Below are positions 11,968-23,120 of a stretch of 64,000 nt of DNA, one piece after another (position 1 is the first letter of the stretch; every line of letters begins with the position of its first letter). The position numbers and the translations under genes were made by a program. The DNA lies in assembly GCA_965153355.1 (NCBI GenBank), contig OZ231126.1, positions 54,746,001-54,810,000 on the forward strand. The letters run 5' to 3'. The stretch is from Flaccisagitta enflata (lineage: Eukaryota; Chaetognatha; Sagittoidea; Aphragmophora). The notes below the pieces were generated by a model that ran no database searches, was not told the DNA's origin, and saw only the letters and a list, made by a program, of their open reading frames with translations.

Positions 11968-12730
11968 TGAAAGGAGGATGATGAGTACCGAATGAGCGTC
12001 GATCACCGCGTTCGTCGGCGGACGTCTGGACCGGAAATGAGCGTCTGAGGCGGGGGCGGCGGCGGCGTCGTGCGTAGAATCGAGTCGTCAATGCCGGCAT
12101 AAATCGGTGTTGGTCAAGTCGGAATGTCTGTTGGCCAAATCCGCGGGCCCGTTGCCGAAGTCCGTCGATGGAATCAATGAGGATATGAGTCCCAGAGAAA
12201 CGAGTCTGCCTGATCTGCGAGGGGCCGCTGTTCCAGTCTCGCCCAAAGAATCGATCGCGTAAGGCCCTAATCAGGCTCAAATCTAGGCCTGAATGAGCAA
12301 AGGGACGGTAATGCAAGCAAATATCATACTAAGAGAAAACCGGTCATGAAAATGGTGATGAAAACTGTTTCTTAGTCTGAAAACAAAAAGGAAAATGAGC
12401 ATCGGAATCATGAGCAAATAATAACAAAAGTAATGAGGCTGAAATGAGGCTGGAATGAGGCCCAGACGAGGCCCAAATGAGTCCGTGGTGAGGTCCAAAT
12501 GAGTCCGTGATGAGGTCCAAATGAGGCCGTACTGAGGTCCAAATGAGGCCAAAAGCGAGTCCCAAATGAGGCCAAAACGGGGCCTGAGCGAGGCCGAGAT
12601 GGGGCCGTCTTCAGCGTCCGTCGAGTCTCCGTCGAAATGAGTCTAGCTCATGATCATCCTCGGCGTCTGCCATCGTCCAATCAATCAATCGTCGTCATCG
12701 TCGTCGAGGCGCCCAAATGGAGGCGCAACA
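11968..12730 (-). repeat. 3' LTR (763 bp)
   Basis: It matches 16175-16937 almost exactly. Visible differences are TAGAATCGAGTCG here versus TGGAATCGAGTTG there. Inside, about 12420-12600, is a tandem block of AAATGAGTCCGTGATGAGGT-like units of ~17-20 bp. Confidence 0.93.
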
Positions 12731-13123
12731 GGCGCCCGGGGGTACCAGATCGAGCGTCCCCGCGAGATACCGCAGCTCGACGGCGGCAAAAATGAGAATT
12801 ATTAGTAGATAGTGGCGATCAAAAAAAAAAAAAAATGGGACACGAGTGAAGAAACACAGATACTGAGTTGTTTGTATGAAAAAGTATTAATTCATATTGA
12901 AATCTAAGCGTAAAAAAGAAAATATGACAGAAGAAGGATTTGTCACTCAAGGAAATGACCACAATCCAATGTCATAATTCTAAACTTTGAGTAAAATTCT
13001 CATTGATATTAACTATTACTAAATGTGACGTGCTTGGCAACCATTGGAGGCCACCCAAAACACTAATTTACTCAAAAACAAAGCAAACAACTCAAGTACC
13101 ATACAGGCTATACCTTGTTACTT

Positions 13124-13543
13124 TCAATTGCGGCAATCGATCGTGTTGACGCCGATTTTGAGGATTGCCCGTACCATCATTTCCATGTAGTACGCAAGAT
13201 GGAATTCCTGATCTGCCGTCAAACGCCGTTCCATCCATTCTTCTCTGGTTGACCAGCAAAACTTGTGCTCATAGACGAAGTTGCACGCTGTTTCAACACT
13301 TTTCCCACTGGCCGACTTAATCAGAGCTTGTGCAACATCCAGGAATTTCCCTCCTGCGCCATAACATTTGAAAAACATGTGTTGGAATTTCAAGCAACAA
13401 GTCGCGATCATGCCTTTCCCAATTTGCTTCAAAATTTCGATCAGCATCCATTTCCAGCGAAAACCGAAATTTGAAGGCCAGTACAGAAGGAGTCTGTTAT
13501 TTTGCGCTGATTTTTGTTTTTCAATGAGTAGATGAATGCCCAT
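13124..13543 (-). CDS. Unrecognised 139-codon ORF inside the LTR element
   Basis: Minus-strand open frame between gag and the 3' LTR. Cysteine and aromatic residues are plentiful (MIATCCLKFQHMFFKCYGAG, CNFVYEHKFCW). It shows no pol or env motif that I recognise. It may be a remnant of a longer gene or chance. Confidence that it is a real protein is low. Confidence 0.25.
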   Translation of the reverse strand: MGIHLLIEKQKSAQNNRLLLYWPSNFGFRWKWMLIEILKQIGKGMIATCCLKFQHMFFKCYGAGGKFLDVAQALIKSASGKSVETACNFVYEHKFCWSTREEWMERRLTADQEFHLAYYMEMMVRAILKIGVNTIDCRN

Positions 13544-13991
13544 TGACCGAAATCAGGTTTCACTTTTAAGAAGTCGTCCCAAGTCTTGATCAATTCCATC
13601 CCTTTGCTCCAGAATAATCAATAGATAAAATCGCGCGAGATCGTATAACTTTCCATCCCTACTTTCTGGTTGCTAGTTCTAATTACCAAGTGATGGCCAA
13701 TTCTGAGACAAAATTGCATGCTAAAACTATCCAAGTTAAGGCGTTGATACGGAATATAAGAAGAGAGTGTCAAAGTCGTGAAAAGATAGACTAATGACCA
13801 TTGCAAAATTATTTAATTCATAATTGAGAGAGAAATGTAGCGTAGTGAATGTCAAAGTCGTGAAAGAGTAGACTAATGACCTGTACAACAAATGCTAATT
13901 TGTCTAACGTTTCGATAATGCAGAATCAACAGCGAAAGAATGCTGTTGGCTCTCCCTTCACGCCATACGCTCGCCTGCAGTCTGCTGTTGG

Positions 13992-15410
13992 CTAATAGAA
14001 ATTCATCTGCTCTACCCCAGCGGCGAGACGTTCTTCGTCGAGATCCACACCCGCCAAATCCGCGATAGAGAGAAGATTTGCAAGTCCAATCGACACTCTT
14101 CTGTCACCCTTGTAGGCGCCTAGATCCTCAGCTTCTACTTCTCCAGTTTCGACTGCAGCTGCCAGAACAGCGTTTTGAGGGTGAGGGTTAAATTGGAGCC
14201 GTTGTTGAGGTTGCTGCTGTTGTTGTTGCTGCTGTTGCTGGGGGTGAAATTGTTGACCCGCCGGATTTTGGCGATCTTGCTGATACTGGCCAAGCTGATT
14301 GCCTTGAATAGGAGCCTGAAAACGTCTTACCGGTTGCTGGTAGTTTTGTTGAGGGAATGCCGGCGTGTGAGTTTGATGCTGCACAAGGCCATCAAGCTTT
14401 GCCTGAAGGTTGGAGAGGGCTGTCGCTGCCGTAGTCTGCGCCGCAATTAACTGTGTTTGGCCGGTTTCTAGACGGGTCTGGCCTGTTTCAAGTCCCTTGA
14501 TCTTCATCTGGTTTTCATGAACCTGATCAGCCACTGCCGCAAAATATTTCAAGCTATCACCCTTGTCCACTTTTCCATCCTCCTCCTTACTTTTCTTGCT
14601 CTTCGAAGACTTTTTCTTCACCTCCACTGACTCCACTTCGTCATCGGAGGAATCGGAGGAATCGGATGACGACTCGGCTTTCTTCGACTTCTTTCTTCTG
14701 TTTTTGGCCATTTCCCATCTGGACATGACTTCGATCGCGTTTTTCCAAGTCAACTCGGCATCTTCCATCAGATGGTAGTTGAGGTGATCTGAGAGGTCAG
14801 AGTCCTTCTTGCCCTTTTCATTGCGCATCCCATGGCGGAATCGTACTACTCCTTGCCTCTCAATCTCCGGATTTGTTGATAGACCCCCGGAAATCGTGAT
14901 GATCTGTTTCTGCAGGGTTGAGTAACGCTGCATGTCGTTCTTGATTTCCTGCATGAAACCTTTGACAGACTGACCTTTCTTTCTCTTGTTGAATGAGAGT
15001 GATTCGTTGAAAAGCCGTTTTTCTTGCGGGTCAACAAATTCCTCTGTTAGCCTTTCAATCAAGGGTTTGTAGTCTGCCTTTTCCGTGCGGCTCAATCGAT
15101 TGTATGCGTCAAGCGCGTTTCCGACGGACAATTTTCCGGAAATCGAACGAACAACTTCAGCCTGAACCAAGTTATCTTCATGTGGCCCAAAGCCATGAGT
15201 GCTGCGAGTTCTTTCAAGGTAACCCGACAACCACAGCGTAAAATCCTCCGTCGTTTTGTAGTCCGGATAAATCACGTATTTCGGCTGACGTCTCAAAGCG
15301 CGTTCCATCTGGTCGCCGAAATCAGCCAGCGCCTGCCGCTGCTGCTGTTGCTGCTGTAGCAACGCCGCTGCATCGCGTGCCGCTATTTCTTCAGGCGTCA
15401 TTATGCTCAC
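13992..15410 (-). CDS. Gag-like protein of the LTR element, 472 aa
   Basis: Minus-strand single-exon frame starting MSIMTPEEIAARD. Layout: N-terminal Gln run (~20-25), a capsid-like helical region (~40-230) with YPDYKTTEDFTLWLSGYLE and FMQEIKNDMQRY, a Lys/Ser/Asp-rich acidic-basic stretch (~235-285), a heptad-like section with the repeated LETGQT, then a Gln/Pro-rich tail with a (Q)10 tract. The arrangement (capsid helices followed by low-complexity tail) is typical of retrotransposon gag; there is no CCHC zinc knuckle. It would form the virus-like particle. Its position directly downstream of the 5' LTR and primer site supports the call. No frameshift or internal stop is seen, in line with the near-identical LTRs. 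Confidence 0.75.
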   Translation of the reverse strand: MSIMTPEEIAARDAAALLQQQQQQRQALADFGDQMERALRRQPKYVIYPDYKTTEDFTLWLSGYLERTRSTHGFGPHEDNLVQAEVVRSISGKLSVGNALDAYNRLSRTEKADYKPLIERLTEEFVDPQEKRLFNESLSFNKRKKGQSVKGFMQEIKNDMQRYSTLQKQIITISGGLSTNPEIERQGVVRFRHGMRNEKGKKDSDLSDHLNYHLMEDAELTWKNAIEVMSRWEMAKNRRKKSKKAESSSDSSDSSDDEVESVEVKKKSSKSKKSKEEDGKVDKGDSLKYFAAVADQVHENQMKIKGLETGQTRLETGQTQLIAAQTTAATALSNLQAKLDGLVQHQTHTPAFPQQNYQQPVRRFQAPIQGNQLGQYQQDRQNPAGQQFHPQQQQQQQQQQPQQRLQFNPHPQNAVLAAAVETGEVEAEDLGAYKGDRRVSIGLANLLSIADLAGVDLDEERLAAGVEQMNFY

Positions 15411-16155
15411 AACACAATTGATCTTATTTATAGAATATGTTAAAAAAAATAAGAAGCAGATGAATCAATTACTCCCTTAACGAAGGTTGCAAGAGAAGGC
15501 TTCTATTTATATTAAATGAGCGAAATAAATAAAGGAGTATGAGTTAAAAAAAAGATTAGCTAAAAATGATAATGAGGGGGATGATTTATATCTCAATGCA
15601 TGGACAAAGAGATATATTTGCTTGCGTCCCAGAGTAGGCCATTAATAAGAGGTTGATCGGTAGGAGAATGTTTAAAATGTTCATGAAATTGTTTGTGGAT
15701 GCGAAACGTTTGTAAGTCTAGTAAAACGGGAAGCCACTTCGCGAAATCCTTAAATCACCTTAAATGAATCATGCCGGTTTTCTCAAAGCAGAGGGGGTAA
15801 AGGGGAAATAATTTTTGTTAGAACTTGGTTATGATTAGCTAAAACGCCGCCAACGTTAGCCGAGACCAGGTTCGGAGATGCGGAATTTTGATAAAAACGA
15901 TGGAGTAAATCGCGGCCGATGGATCCAATGTCGGCGTCCTAAGATGCTGAACTACTTCAGACTGTCGAAGAACCGTCAGATGAGGTCTTCAGATCCCTCG
16001 ATTTCTCCATATAGCGGTCGCCACCTACGTGCTTGTCGCAGACCGTTGATGCCCGAAAGCCAAGGCTGCTGGTCCCTCAGGTGCAACTCCAAACCACCAA
16101 TCCAAGCAATTGAAGGCGGGAAACCCAAGGAAACGCGACGATCCAAGTGGTGAGG
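15411..16155 (-). other. Untranslated leader of the LTR element
   Basis: Between the primer site and the gag start there are about 745 bp without a long frame in the sense direction; it presumably contains packaging signals (inference). Confidence 0.5.
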
Positions 16156-16173
16156 TTCCCGGCCGATGCACCA
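16156..16173 (-). promoter_or_regulatory. Primer binding site, tRNA-Gly type
   Basis: On the minus strand TGGTGCATCGGCCGGGAA follows the 5' LTR after one base. From what I know of metazoan tRNA-Gly(GCC), whose 3' end is TTCCCGGCCGATGCACCA in insects, this is an 18-nt perfect complement including CCA. Confidence 0.85.
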
Positions 16174-16174
16174 C

Positions 16175-16937
16175 TGAAAGGAGGATGATGAGTACCGAAT
16201 GAGCGTCGATCACCGCGTTCGTCGGCGGACGTCTGGACCGGAAATGAGCGTCTGAGGCGGGGGCGGCGGCGGCGTCGTGCGTGGAATCGAGTTGTCAATG
16301 CCGGCATAAATCGGTGTTGGTCAAGTCGGAATGTCTGTTGGCCAAATCCGCGGGCCCGTTGCCGAAGTCCGTCGATGGAATCAATGAGGATATGAGTCCC
16401 AGAGAAACGAGTCTGCCTGATCTGCGAGGGGCCGCTGTTCCAGTCTCGCCCAAAGAATCGATCGCGTAAGGCCCTAATCAGGCTCAAATCTAGGCCTGAA
16501 TGAGCAAAGGGACGGTAATGCAAGCAAATATCATACTAAGAGAAAACCGGTCATGAAAATGGTGATGAAAACTGTTTCTTAGTCTGAAAACAAAAAGGAA
16601 AATGAGCATCGGAATCATGAGCAAATAATAACAAAAGTAATGAGGCTGAAATGAGGCTGGAATGAGGCCCAGACGAGGCCCAAATGAGTCCGTGGTGAGG
16701 TCCAAATGAGTCCGTGATGAGGTCCAAATGAGGCCGTACTGAGGTCCAAATGAGGCCAAAAGCGAGTCCCAAATGAGGCCAAAACGGGGCCTGAGCGAGG
16801 CCGAGATGGGGCCGTCTTCAGCGTCCGTCGAGTCTCCGTCGAAATGAGTCTAGCTCATGATCATCCTCGGCGTCTGCCATCGTCCAATCAATCAATCGTC
16901 GTCATCGTCGTCGAGGCGCCCAAATGGAGGCGCAACA
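16175..16937 (-). repeat. 5' LTR (763 bp)
   Basis: Direct repeat of 11968-12730. It ends TCCTCCTTTCA next to the primer site and starts TGTTGCGCCTCCATTTGGGC next to the GTAA duplication. Confidence 0.93.
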
Positions 16938-17215
16938 GTAAATCTTTCAGTGACTACTTATTAAACGTTGTAAGTGAGAGCGAGGCAAATTATTGAACTT
17001 GTTAGAGGAATAAATGAATGATGATGATTATTTGGTGGCGAGTCAATGGAAAGATTTATGTTTGCTTGAGGTAGCACGGTCTAACGCGAACGCATAACGT
17101 TATAGACAGGATTTCTTTGAAACGTTCCCTAGCAAAGGCGAAGATATTGTATTGAGCCAACAAAAAATTTCAATTTGGCTCCAAACTCTTCATGCTCTAA
17201 CAAAACCACATCACG

Positions 17216-18760
17216 ATGGCAAATGTTTTCTTGTTATTTGTTTTACTCGAAATTGCTGTTTGTTCTTTTCATCAGAAACAAGAAAATGGGAACAATGGAG
17301 AGTACTCGATCTTCTTTGTAAAAAATCACCTCGACGGTAAGATAACTATACTAGAAATATGCTGAAAATGTAATCTAGCATGTAATTCTTCCATGATTAG
17401 ACTTAGACTCAAAAATTTTCATAGGTCAGTCAGTAGCTCAATCTTTTGCATGGACCTGCTCAATGCTTTCAATATTGCACGTTTCAAATTTCAAGGTTCT
17501 GGCTCAAATACTTTAGAAGTTATGAACATTTGTTTGAACCATATCAAGCTGAAAAATTCCAGGAGAATTTTTGAACTTTCTTTTAAAATATGGCCGACAC
17601 AAAAATTTTTTAAGTTTTTTTTTTTTTTAAAAGAGAAATTACAAGATTTTGGATCTAGGCGAATCAAGCAATTTCCTATCGATTGCACCCCACTTTTTTT
17701 TCAAAAAAATATCCTCATTAAGGGCTTTTTTGGGGGCCCCTAGGGACCCCTAAGAAGTTCAAAATTTTAGTCAAGGAGATAAACAGAGTTATGTGCATAC
17801 GCCAAGGTATCTTTCAGGACCAAATTCAAGCATATTAGTTCAAGCTAGAGCCCATGCCTTTACTACCTTCAGACCGGCCGCATAAAAAAGAGAAATAGGA
17901 AAATTCACAAGGACTCAGATTTATGATCTGAGGTCCATATCTATCCATGATGTCGAGCTTATTCGTTTTTCATCTCATGTATGCGATTCTGTTATTTGTT
18001 CCATCCGCTAGTCCGTGGGCATATCGGTCCGCGGGTGGGTCTCTTTTTAGCTTTTTGGGTGTTTGGGAGCAGTTTTCTGCATCGCTACCCCCGCCCACTG
18101 TCCAAAACAGCTGCTTTGACACTGCTCCTTCGCCCCTTCCCACCCCTTCGCGATGATCAGCTTTGACGAGTTTTACTTTTAAAACGGTATGTTGTCGAAT
18201 TAATTATGAAACAGCCCCCTGAATCATCAATCCACCATTTTTTTTAACCATCCACAGTTCACATTGGAGTCATTCCATTCCGATCCATCTCCTTTAAAGG
18301 CACGTCCCAAGCCACTTCCATTTTCAACAACCACTATCCAACACGATATGGATTTCTACCGCAACCGGAAAATAAAAATGAGCCTTGGTGTAGCAGCGAA
18401 GGCCAGTTCCCCGCGACTATTTGGTATCAATTTGACAAAGACGTCACTATCTCTAAAATTGGCTTCACCACGAGATTAGTTGAGTCTTACAGGAAATGGT
18501 TATGCGCTCCGGATGATTTTGAAATCGTTGGCAAGCAAAGGGGTGGAATCAATGAAAAATGGCAGATTTTGGCAAATGTGGAAGACGCCGGTTTTCAAAG
18601 GCTCGGTGAATCTAAAGCTTGGTTGATTCCCGTCTATTTTTGGCAAATCAGATTCAAATGGATCGGATTACGCGTCAAAACCGTTTCCAATTCCAATTGT
18701 CATAATCCAAACAAATTTACTTGCGTGCAAAATATTCTCATGTGGGAAGCACTAATGTAG
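17216..18760 (+). CDS. Discoidin-like secreted protein, copy 2 (207 aa, intact)
   Basis: Two exons: 17216-17336 and 18258-18760, with GTAAGATA donor and CATCCACAG acceptor, phase 1; 624 nt joined. Exon 1 encodes a hydrophobic leader (MANVFLLFVLLEIAVCSF), a short spacer and IFFVKNHLDG. Exon 2 encodes one ~165-residue domain: VHIGVIPFRSISFKGTS, the RYGF/NEPWCSS segment, TIWYQFDKDVTISKIGFTTR, an EKWQILANV strand, WIGLRVKTVS and the C-terminal CVQNILMWE. The WYQF-x5-ISKIGF, W-QIL and LR-K elements follow the order of strands in F5/8-type C (discoidin) and related galactose-binding-like domains. Assignment to that fold is inference, and the ligand is unknown. Four cysteines (NEPWC, WLCAP, SNC, FTC) could form two disulfides, fitting secretion. 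The intron holds a degraded hairpin-family copy (~18000-18160). Confidence 0.75.
18000..18160 (+). repeat. Diverged hairpin-family remnant in intron of copy 2
   Basis: CCATCCGCTAGTCCGTGGGC, then TTTTTGGGTGTTTGGGAGC and GCTACCCCCGCCCACTGTCC parallel words in the copies at 6093 and 55654, at low identity. Confidence 0.35.
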
Positions 18761-19315
18761 GCGTTTTCTCGGCCATGAGTCACTTTGTCATAAAAATCAT
18801 TTACACTTGGAATTACTTCATTTTAGGCGGTTTCGTGTTAGTCCCACGTGGATAAATGAAAAGCTTAGATAATGAAAAATATGTTCTCCGTTCTTTTTAA
18901 CACCCGATACATAACCTTTTTTATTCATTTGAGTTTCTTTGTCCGATAGTTATTCGTCAAACCAATTCATTTTCTTGGTGCACTTTGGTAATTGCAAGCA
19001 GTATTTTTGTTTTCATCGCTGCCATGTACAATAACTGAAGCAGTCTCAGAGTTACAGCCCCTTCCCTACCACACTTTGATGGGAGGTTTCCACTTTCCAT
19101 GTTCCTTAAGAGAGAGAAAATGGGATTTATTGGAGGCAGGGCTCGGCAAAATTTTTTGCTTCCTGCGAGCAAAATTTTTCAAGCTGTACCTTCCTGCTAG
19201 AAACGCGTATGATTTTCGCGTCAATTTTCCCCTGTTTTAAATAAATACAAGGACAGTACTGTAAAACCATACATGATTGTTGGTCCATCTGTCTGTTTAT
19301 CCATCCGTCCTTTTT
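18761..19315. other. Intergenic, no gene seen
   Basis: A short segment (19138-19210: AGGGCTCGGCAAAATTTTTT, TTCCTGCGAGCA) shares words with 23110-23170 (TTCCTGCGAGCG, GGCTACTTTGCCGAGCCC) and may be another dispersed repeat. Confidence 0.4.
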
Positions 19316-19840
19316 GGGCAGCGGCCCCAGAAGGCCGATGTCCTGTAAAACACAGGGGGGAATTTCGAGACGTCCATCCTTCTGTCCATCCCCCCCTTGG
19401 CCATCAGGGCCTCAAGTGTGCACTCTCAGGTCTGATTTTGGCCTTCTAAGCCCTCAAATTAGCCCTCTCAGACTTCAATTTAGCCCTCGAGAGCTCAAAT
19501 CAGCTCCCAAGACCTCAAATCTGCCCTCAAGACCTCAAATCAGCCCTCTAGACCTCAAACCGCCCTCCAGGCCTCAAATCAGCTCTTTAAGTCTCAAATT
19601 TGGCCTCTAGGCCTCAAGCCTGCCCCCAAACCTCAAATCTGCTCTTTTGGACCTACAGGGTTTTTCACGCCAACACGCCGATTACAAAATGACATTTCTC
19701 TGCTGTTAGATAATTCTGCCCTCCAAACTTTAAATCCCCCTTCAATAACCTCTATCCTTCTAAGACCTGATATACCTCAGGATGTCAAGAAATTCACCCC
19801 TGTGTCCTACAAGACATTGGCCCTTTGGGGCCGCTGCCCT
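19316..19840. mobile_element. Hairpin-TIR/minisatellite element, copy A
   Basis: Left end GGGCAGCGGCCCCAGAAGG... with GTCCTGTAAAACACAGG; right end CCTGTGTCCTACAAGACATT followed by GGCCCTTTGGGGCCGCTGCCC. The ends are inverted repeats of about 50 bp. The core is a ~20-bp period array based on GACCTCAAATCTGCCCTC, plus CCATCC tetranucleotides near the left end. It belongs to a family with copies at 20046, 20984, 21701, 29371, 45231 and 48525. Confidence 0.75.
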
Positions 19841-20045
19841 GCTCTCACTCCACAAGGTCATTTTATCACTCCAAGCAGGGCATTGGATACCGCTGACCAT
19901 GTGCGATCCTTGGATGACTAGATTTTTGACTTTTTTGGTTTTTAAGGGAGGAAAGGAAAGGAAAACCAGTCACCCAAGGGCAATATGTGGTCAGCAACAC
20001 CCGTTGCCCTGCTATGTATGTTGGTGATTGTGGGTGATGGGTAGC

Positions 20046-20706
20046 AGGGCAGCGGCCCCGAAGGGGACAATGTCATGTAGAACACAGGGGGACTTTCGTT
20101 CGTTCTTCCGTCCGTGTGTGCAGATTTCAGCCTAGCGGCTGGGGTTTAAGCCTTGAGGCTGGGATTTGAGCCTTGAGGCTGGGATGAGAGCCATGAGGCT
20201 GGGATTTGAGCCTTGAGGCTGGGATTTGAGCCTTGAGGCTGGGATTTGAGCCTTGAGGCTGGGATTTGAGCCTTGAGGCTGGGATTTGAGCCTTGAGGCT
20301 GGGATTTGAGCCTTGAGGCTAGGATTTAGGTCTTGAGGCTGGGATTTGAACTTTGAGACTGAGATTTGAGCCTTGAGGCTGAGATTTGAGCCTCAAAACT
20401 GGAATTTGAGCCTCAAGACTGGAATTTGAGCCTCGAGGCTGGGATTTGAGCCTCTAGGCTGGGATTTGAGCCTCAGGGCTGGGATCTGAGCCTCGAGGCT
20501 GGGATTTGAGCATTGAGGCTGGGATTTGAGCTTTGGGGCTGGGATTTGAGCCTCCAGGCTGAGATTTGAGCCTCAAGACTGGGATTTGAGCCTCCAGGCT
20601 GAGATTTGAGTCTCAGGGCAGGGGGGGGACGGACGCACCGACGGACGAACGAACGAAAGTCCCCCTGTGTTCTACAGGACATCGTTGCCTTCGGGGCAGC
20701 TGCCCA
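20046..20706. mobile_element. Hairpin-TIR/minisatellite element, copy B
   Basis: Left GGGCAGCGGCCCCGAAGGGG...TGTAGAACACAGGGGGAC, right GTCCCCCTGTGTTCTACAGG...GGGGCAGCTGCCC. The core is the cleanest minisatellite of the family, followed by GGAC/CGAA tetranucleotides next to the right end. Confidence 0.8.
20130..20620. repeat. 20-bp minisatellite (GGCTGGGATTTGAGCCTTGA)n
   Basis: About 24 consecutive units of exactly 20 bp, the central ones nearly identical (about 20210-20320) and the outer ones diverged. It is the core of copy B. Confidence 0.95.
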
Positions 20707-20983
20707 AAAGGTAGGAAGGAGGGAATGGCAGGAAAGAACTCAGCAAGGAAAGAAAGAAGGAAGGAAGGATGGAAGAAAGAGAGGAGGGAAGGGAGGAAAG
20801 GAAGGAACAGAGAAACGGGAGGAAGGAAGCAAGGAAGGTAAGGGAGAAGGAAGGAAATGGAGCTGGGAGAGAACAGAAGGCAGGAAGAGAAGGGAAGGAA
20901 GGAGGGAAAATAGTTGCAAAAGCGTTAGATGGTCAGCGGTACCCGTTGCCCCTGTGTGAGTGTATGTGGGTGTGTGATGGTTA

Positions 20984-21456
20984 GAGGGGCAGCGGCCCCG
21001 AAGGGGCCGATGACCTATGCTGTTTCTATTGTTTTTGGTCTCGAGGCTGGAAGCTGGGATTTGGTCTTTAAGGCTGGGATTAGGCCTTCTGGGCTTTGAT
21101 TTGGCCTTCAGGGCTTTGATTTGGGCCTCGAGCCAGGGATTTGAGCCTGGAGGCTTGGGACATGGCTCTTGAGGCAGGGAATATGGGCCTTGAGGCTGGG
21201 ATTTGAGCCTCCAGGCTGGGATTTGAGGCTCCGGGTTGAGATTTGGGCCACCAAGCTTGGATATGGGCCTTGGAGCTGAAATTTGGTCTTTCAGGCTAGG
21301 ATTTAGGCCTCCAGGCTGGAATTAGGGCTTCAAGGCATAGTGGGATATTAGCCTAGATGTGGGGTGGGGGGGGGTACACTGAAGGAGAAGGAGAAGGAGA
21401 AATTTCCCCATGTGTGAAAGCATAGGTCATCGGCCCCTTCGGGGCCGCTGCCCAAA
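20984..21456. mobile_element. Hairpin-TIR/minisatellite element, copy C
   Basis: Left GGGGCAGCGGCCCCGAAGGG then CCGATGACCTATGC; right GAAAGCATAGGTCATCGGCC then CCTTCGGGGCCGCTGCCC. Here the second hairpin word is CCTATG/CATAGG instead of CCTGT/ACAGG. The core has ~20-bp units around GGGATTTGGGCCTCGAGGCT. Confidence 0.75.
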
Positions 21457-21700
21457 AGGGAAAGAAGGGAAGGAAGGGAAGTTAGATAAGGAAGGGAAGG
21501 AAGGGAAGGAAGGATGGAAGGTACCAATGGAAGGAAGATAGGAAGAAAAGAAGGAGAGGAGGGAGGAAAGGAAGGGAGGAAAAAAGATAAGAAAGGGTAG
21601 GGAGGAAAGGAAGGGAGAAACTAGTCATCCAAGGATCGCACATGGTCAGCGGTACCCGATGCCCTGCTGGGAGTGATCCAGTGAAGAAGGTGAGTTAGAG

Positions 21701-22176
21701 CAGGGCAGCAGCCCCAAAGGGCCGATGTCCTGTAGAACACAGGGGGGAATTTCCATACGCCCTGAGGGGGCATATTTCAGGCCTTAGATGACTGATTTAG
21801 GCCGCTGAAGGCATATTTGAAGGCTGGAGGGCATGATTAAGGCTTGGAGAGCCGATCTGAGGTTTGGAGGGCAAATTTAAGCCATGGAGGGCTGATTTTA
21901 TGCTTGGAGGGCTAATTGAGGGTCTGGAAGGCAGATTTGAGGTCTGGAGTTCAGATTTGAGGTGGGGGCTGATCTGAAGCCTGGAAAGCTGATTTGAGGC
22001 CTGGGGGCTAAATTGAGGGCTGGGAGGGCAAATTTGAGGGCTGGGAGGGCAAATTTGAGGGCTGGGAGGGCAAATTTGAGGCCAATGGGGGGGGACGGAA
22101 GGACGGACGGACGGACGGACGTATGGAAATTCCCCCCTGTGTTCTACAGGACATCGGCCCTTTGGGGCCGCTGCCC
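21701..22176. mobile_element. Hairpin-TIR/minisatellite element, copy D
   Basis: Left GGGCAGCAGCCCCAAAGGGC...AACACAGGGGGGAATTTCC; right GGAAATTCCCCCCTGTGTTC...GGCCCTTTGGGGCCGCTGCCC. A (GGAC)n tract sits just inside the right end; the core units read AGGGCAAATTTGAGGGCTGG. Confidence 0.8.
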
Positions 22177-22329
22177 AAAAAGGAAGGAACTTTTTTATAA
22201 GTTGTATTTTCAATAATTTTTCAGTTTCGAATTATGATTGTGGTATTGTGTAATTTTGTTAGTTTGTAATTAAGTTGTTTGGAAGTTGTGTAACTGAAAA
22301 AACCGAGCATGCAACCACTGCCCTGTTGG

Positions 22330-22899
22330 GCTTGTGAAACTTCTCTCTTCTCCTTTATTCAGTTCTTTGCTTCCTTCTCTTCTGCCTTTTTCATTGTCTT
22401 TTCTTCCTTCCTTCCTTCCTCCCTTCCTTCCTTCCTACCTTCTTTCCTTTGTTCCTTCTTTACATGTTTTTTTTCATTTCTTCCTTTTGTCTTTTTTCCT
22501 TTCTTTCCATCCATCCTACCTACTTTACTTTTATTGGGACACTCTGTCCTTCTTAACTGCCTTTTCATTCCATACTGCCTTTCTCTTCCTTTAAACTTTT
22601 CCCCATTGTTTTTTTGCTTCTTTTCTTCCTTCCTTCCTTTTCTCCTTTACCTCCCTTCCTCTCTTCCTTCCTGCCTTCCTTCCTTCCTTTCTTCCTTCCA
22701 TTCCTTCTTTCTTTCCTTTCTTCCACTTCTTCCTTCTTTCCTTCCTGCCTTCCTTCTATTCCTACATTCCATCCTTTCTTCCTTCCTTCCATTTCTCATT
22801 TCCTTCCTCCTTTTTTGACAACCATTTCTTTTTCTTTTTCTTTACTTCCTGCTAATGTAACAATGTTCCATTCCCCCTGTTTGCTTTTTTTTTTTGCAT

Positions 22900-22983
<84 letters not shown>

Positions 22984-23120
22984 TTTCTTTCTTTCTTTTT
23001 CTTTTCCTTTTTTTCTTCTTTTCTTCCTTTCTTCCCCTTTTTCTTTTTTTCTTCCTTCCCTTTTCCTCTTTCTTTTTCTTTCCCTTCCTTCTTTCCCTTC
23101 CTTCCTTCCCTTCCTGCTGG
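22330..23120. repeat. Pyrimidine-rich block: (CTTC)n and (CTTT)n
   Basis: CTTCCTTC-type tetranucleotides at 22400-22800, a pure (CTTT)n run at about 22900-22985, then mixed tracts. Long open frames here are a composition artefact. Confidence 0.9.

Larger units (their letters stand above)
11964..16941 (-). mobile_element. Complete LTR retrotransposon, gag-only (TR-GAG-like), with GTAA target duplication
   Basis: Two 763-bp direct repeats (11968-12730, 16175-16937) differ at only two positions that I could find. They have TG...CA ends when read on the minus strand and are flanked by GTAA (11964-11967, 16938-16941). The element reads 5' to 3' on the minus strand: 5' LTR, primer site at 16173-16156, a 472-codon gag, an uncharacterised 139-codon frame, 3' LTR. 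No protease, reverse transcriptase, RNase H or integrase motif is seen in about 3.4 kb of internal sequence, so movement would need an autonomous partner. The 4-bp duplication fits Gypsy-type integration. No clear polypurine tract precedes the 3' LTR. Confidence 0.9.

Noticed and set aside
11968-12010. Hammerhead-like words (GATGAGTACCGAATGAG) in the LTR
   Set aside because: The conserved CTGATGA and GAAA cores do not occur with the required stems; no ribozyme is supported.
12344-12565. Repeated LIW/HLDL peptide frames in both LTRs
   Set aside because: They come from the short tandem block inside the LTR and are identical in both LTRs; not a gene.
20130-20620. CRISPR-like array
   Set aside because: Units are contiguous 20-mers without unique spacers; a minisatellite in a eukaryotic setting.
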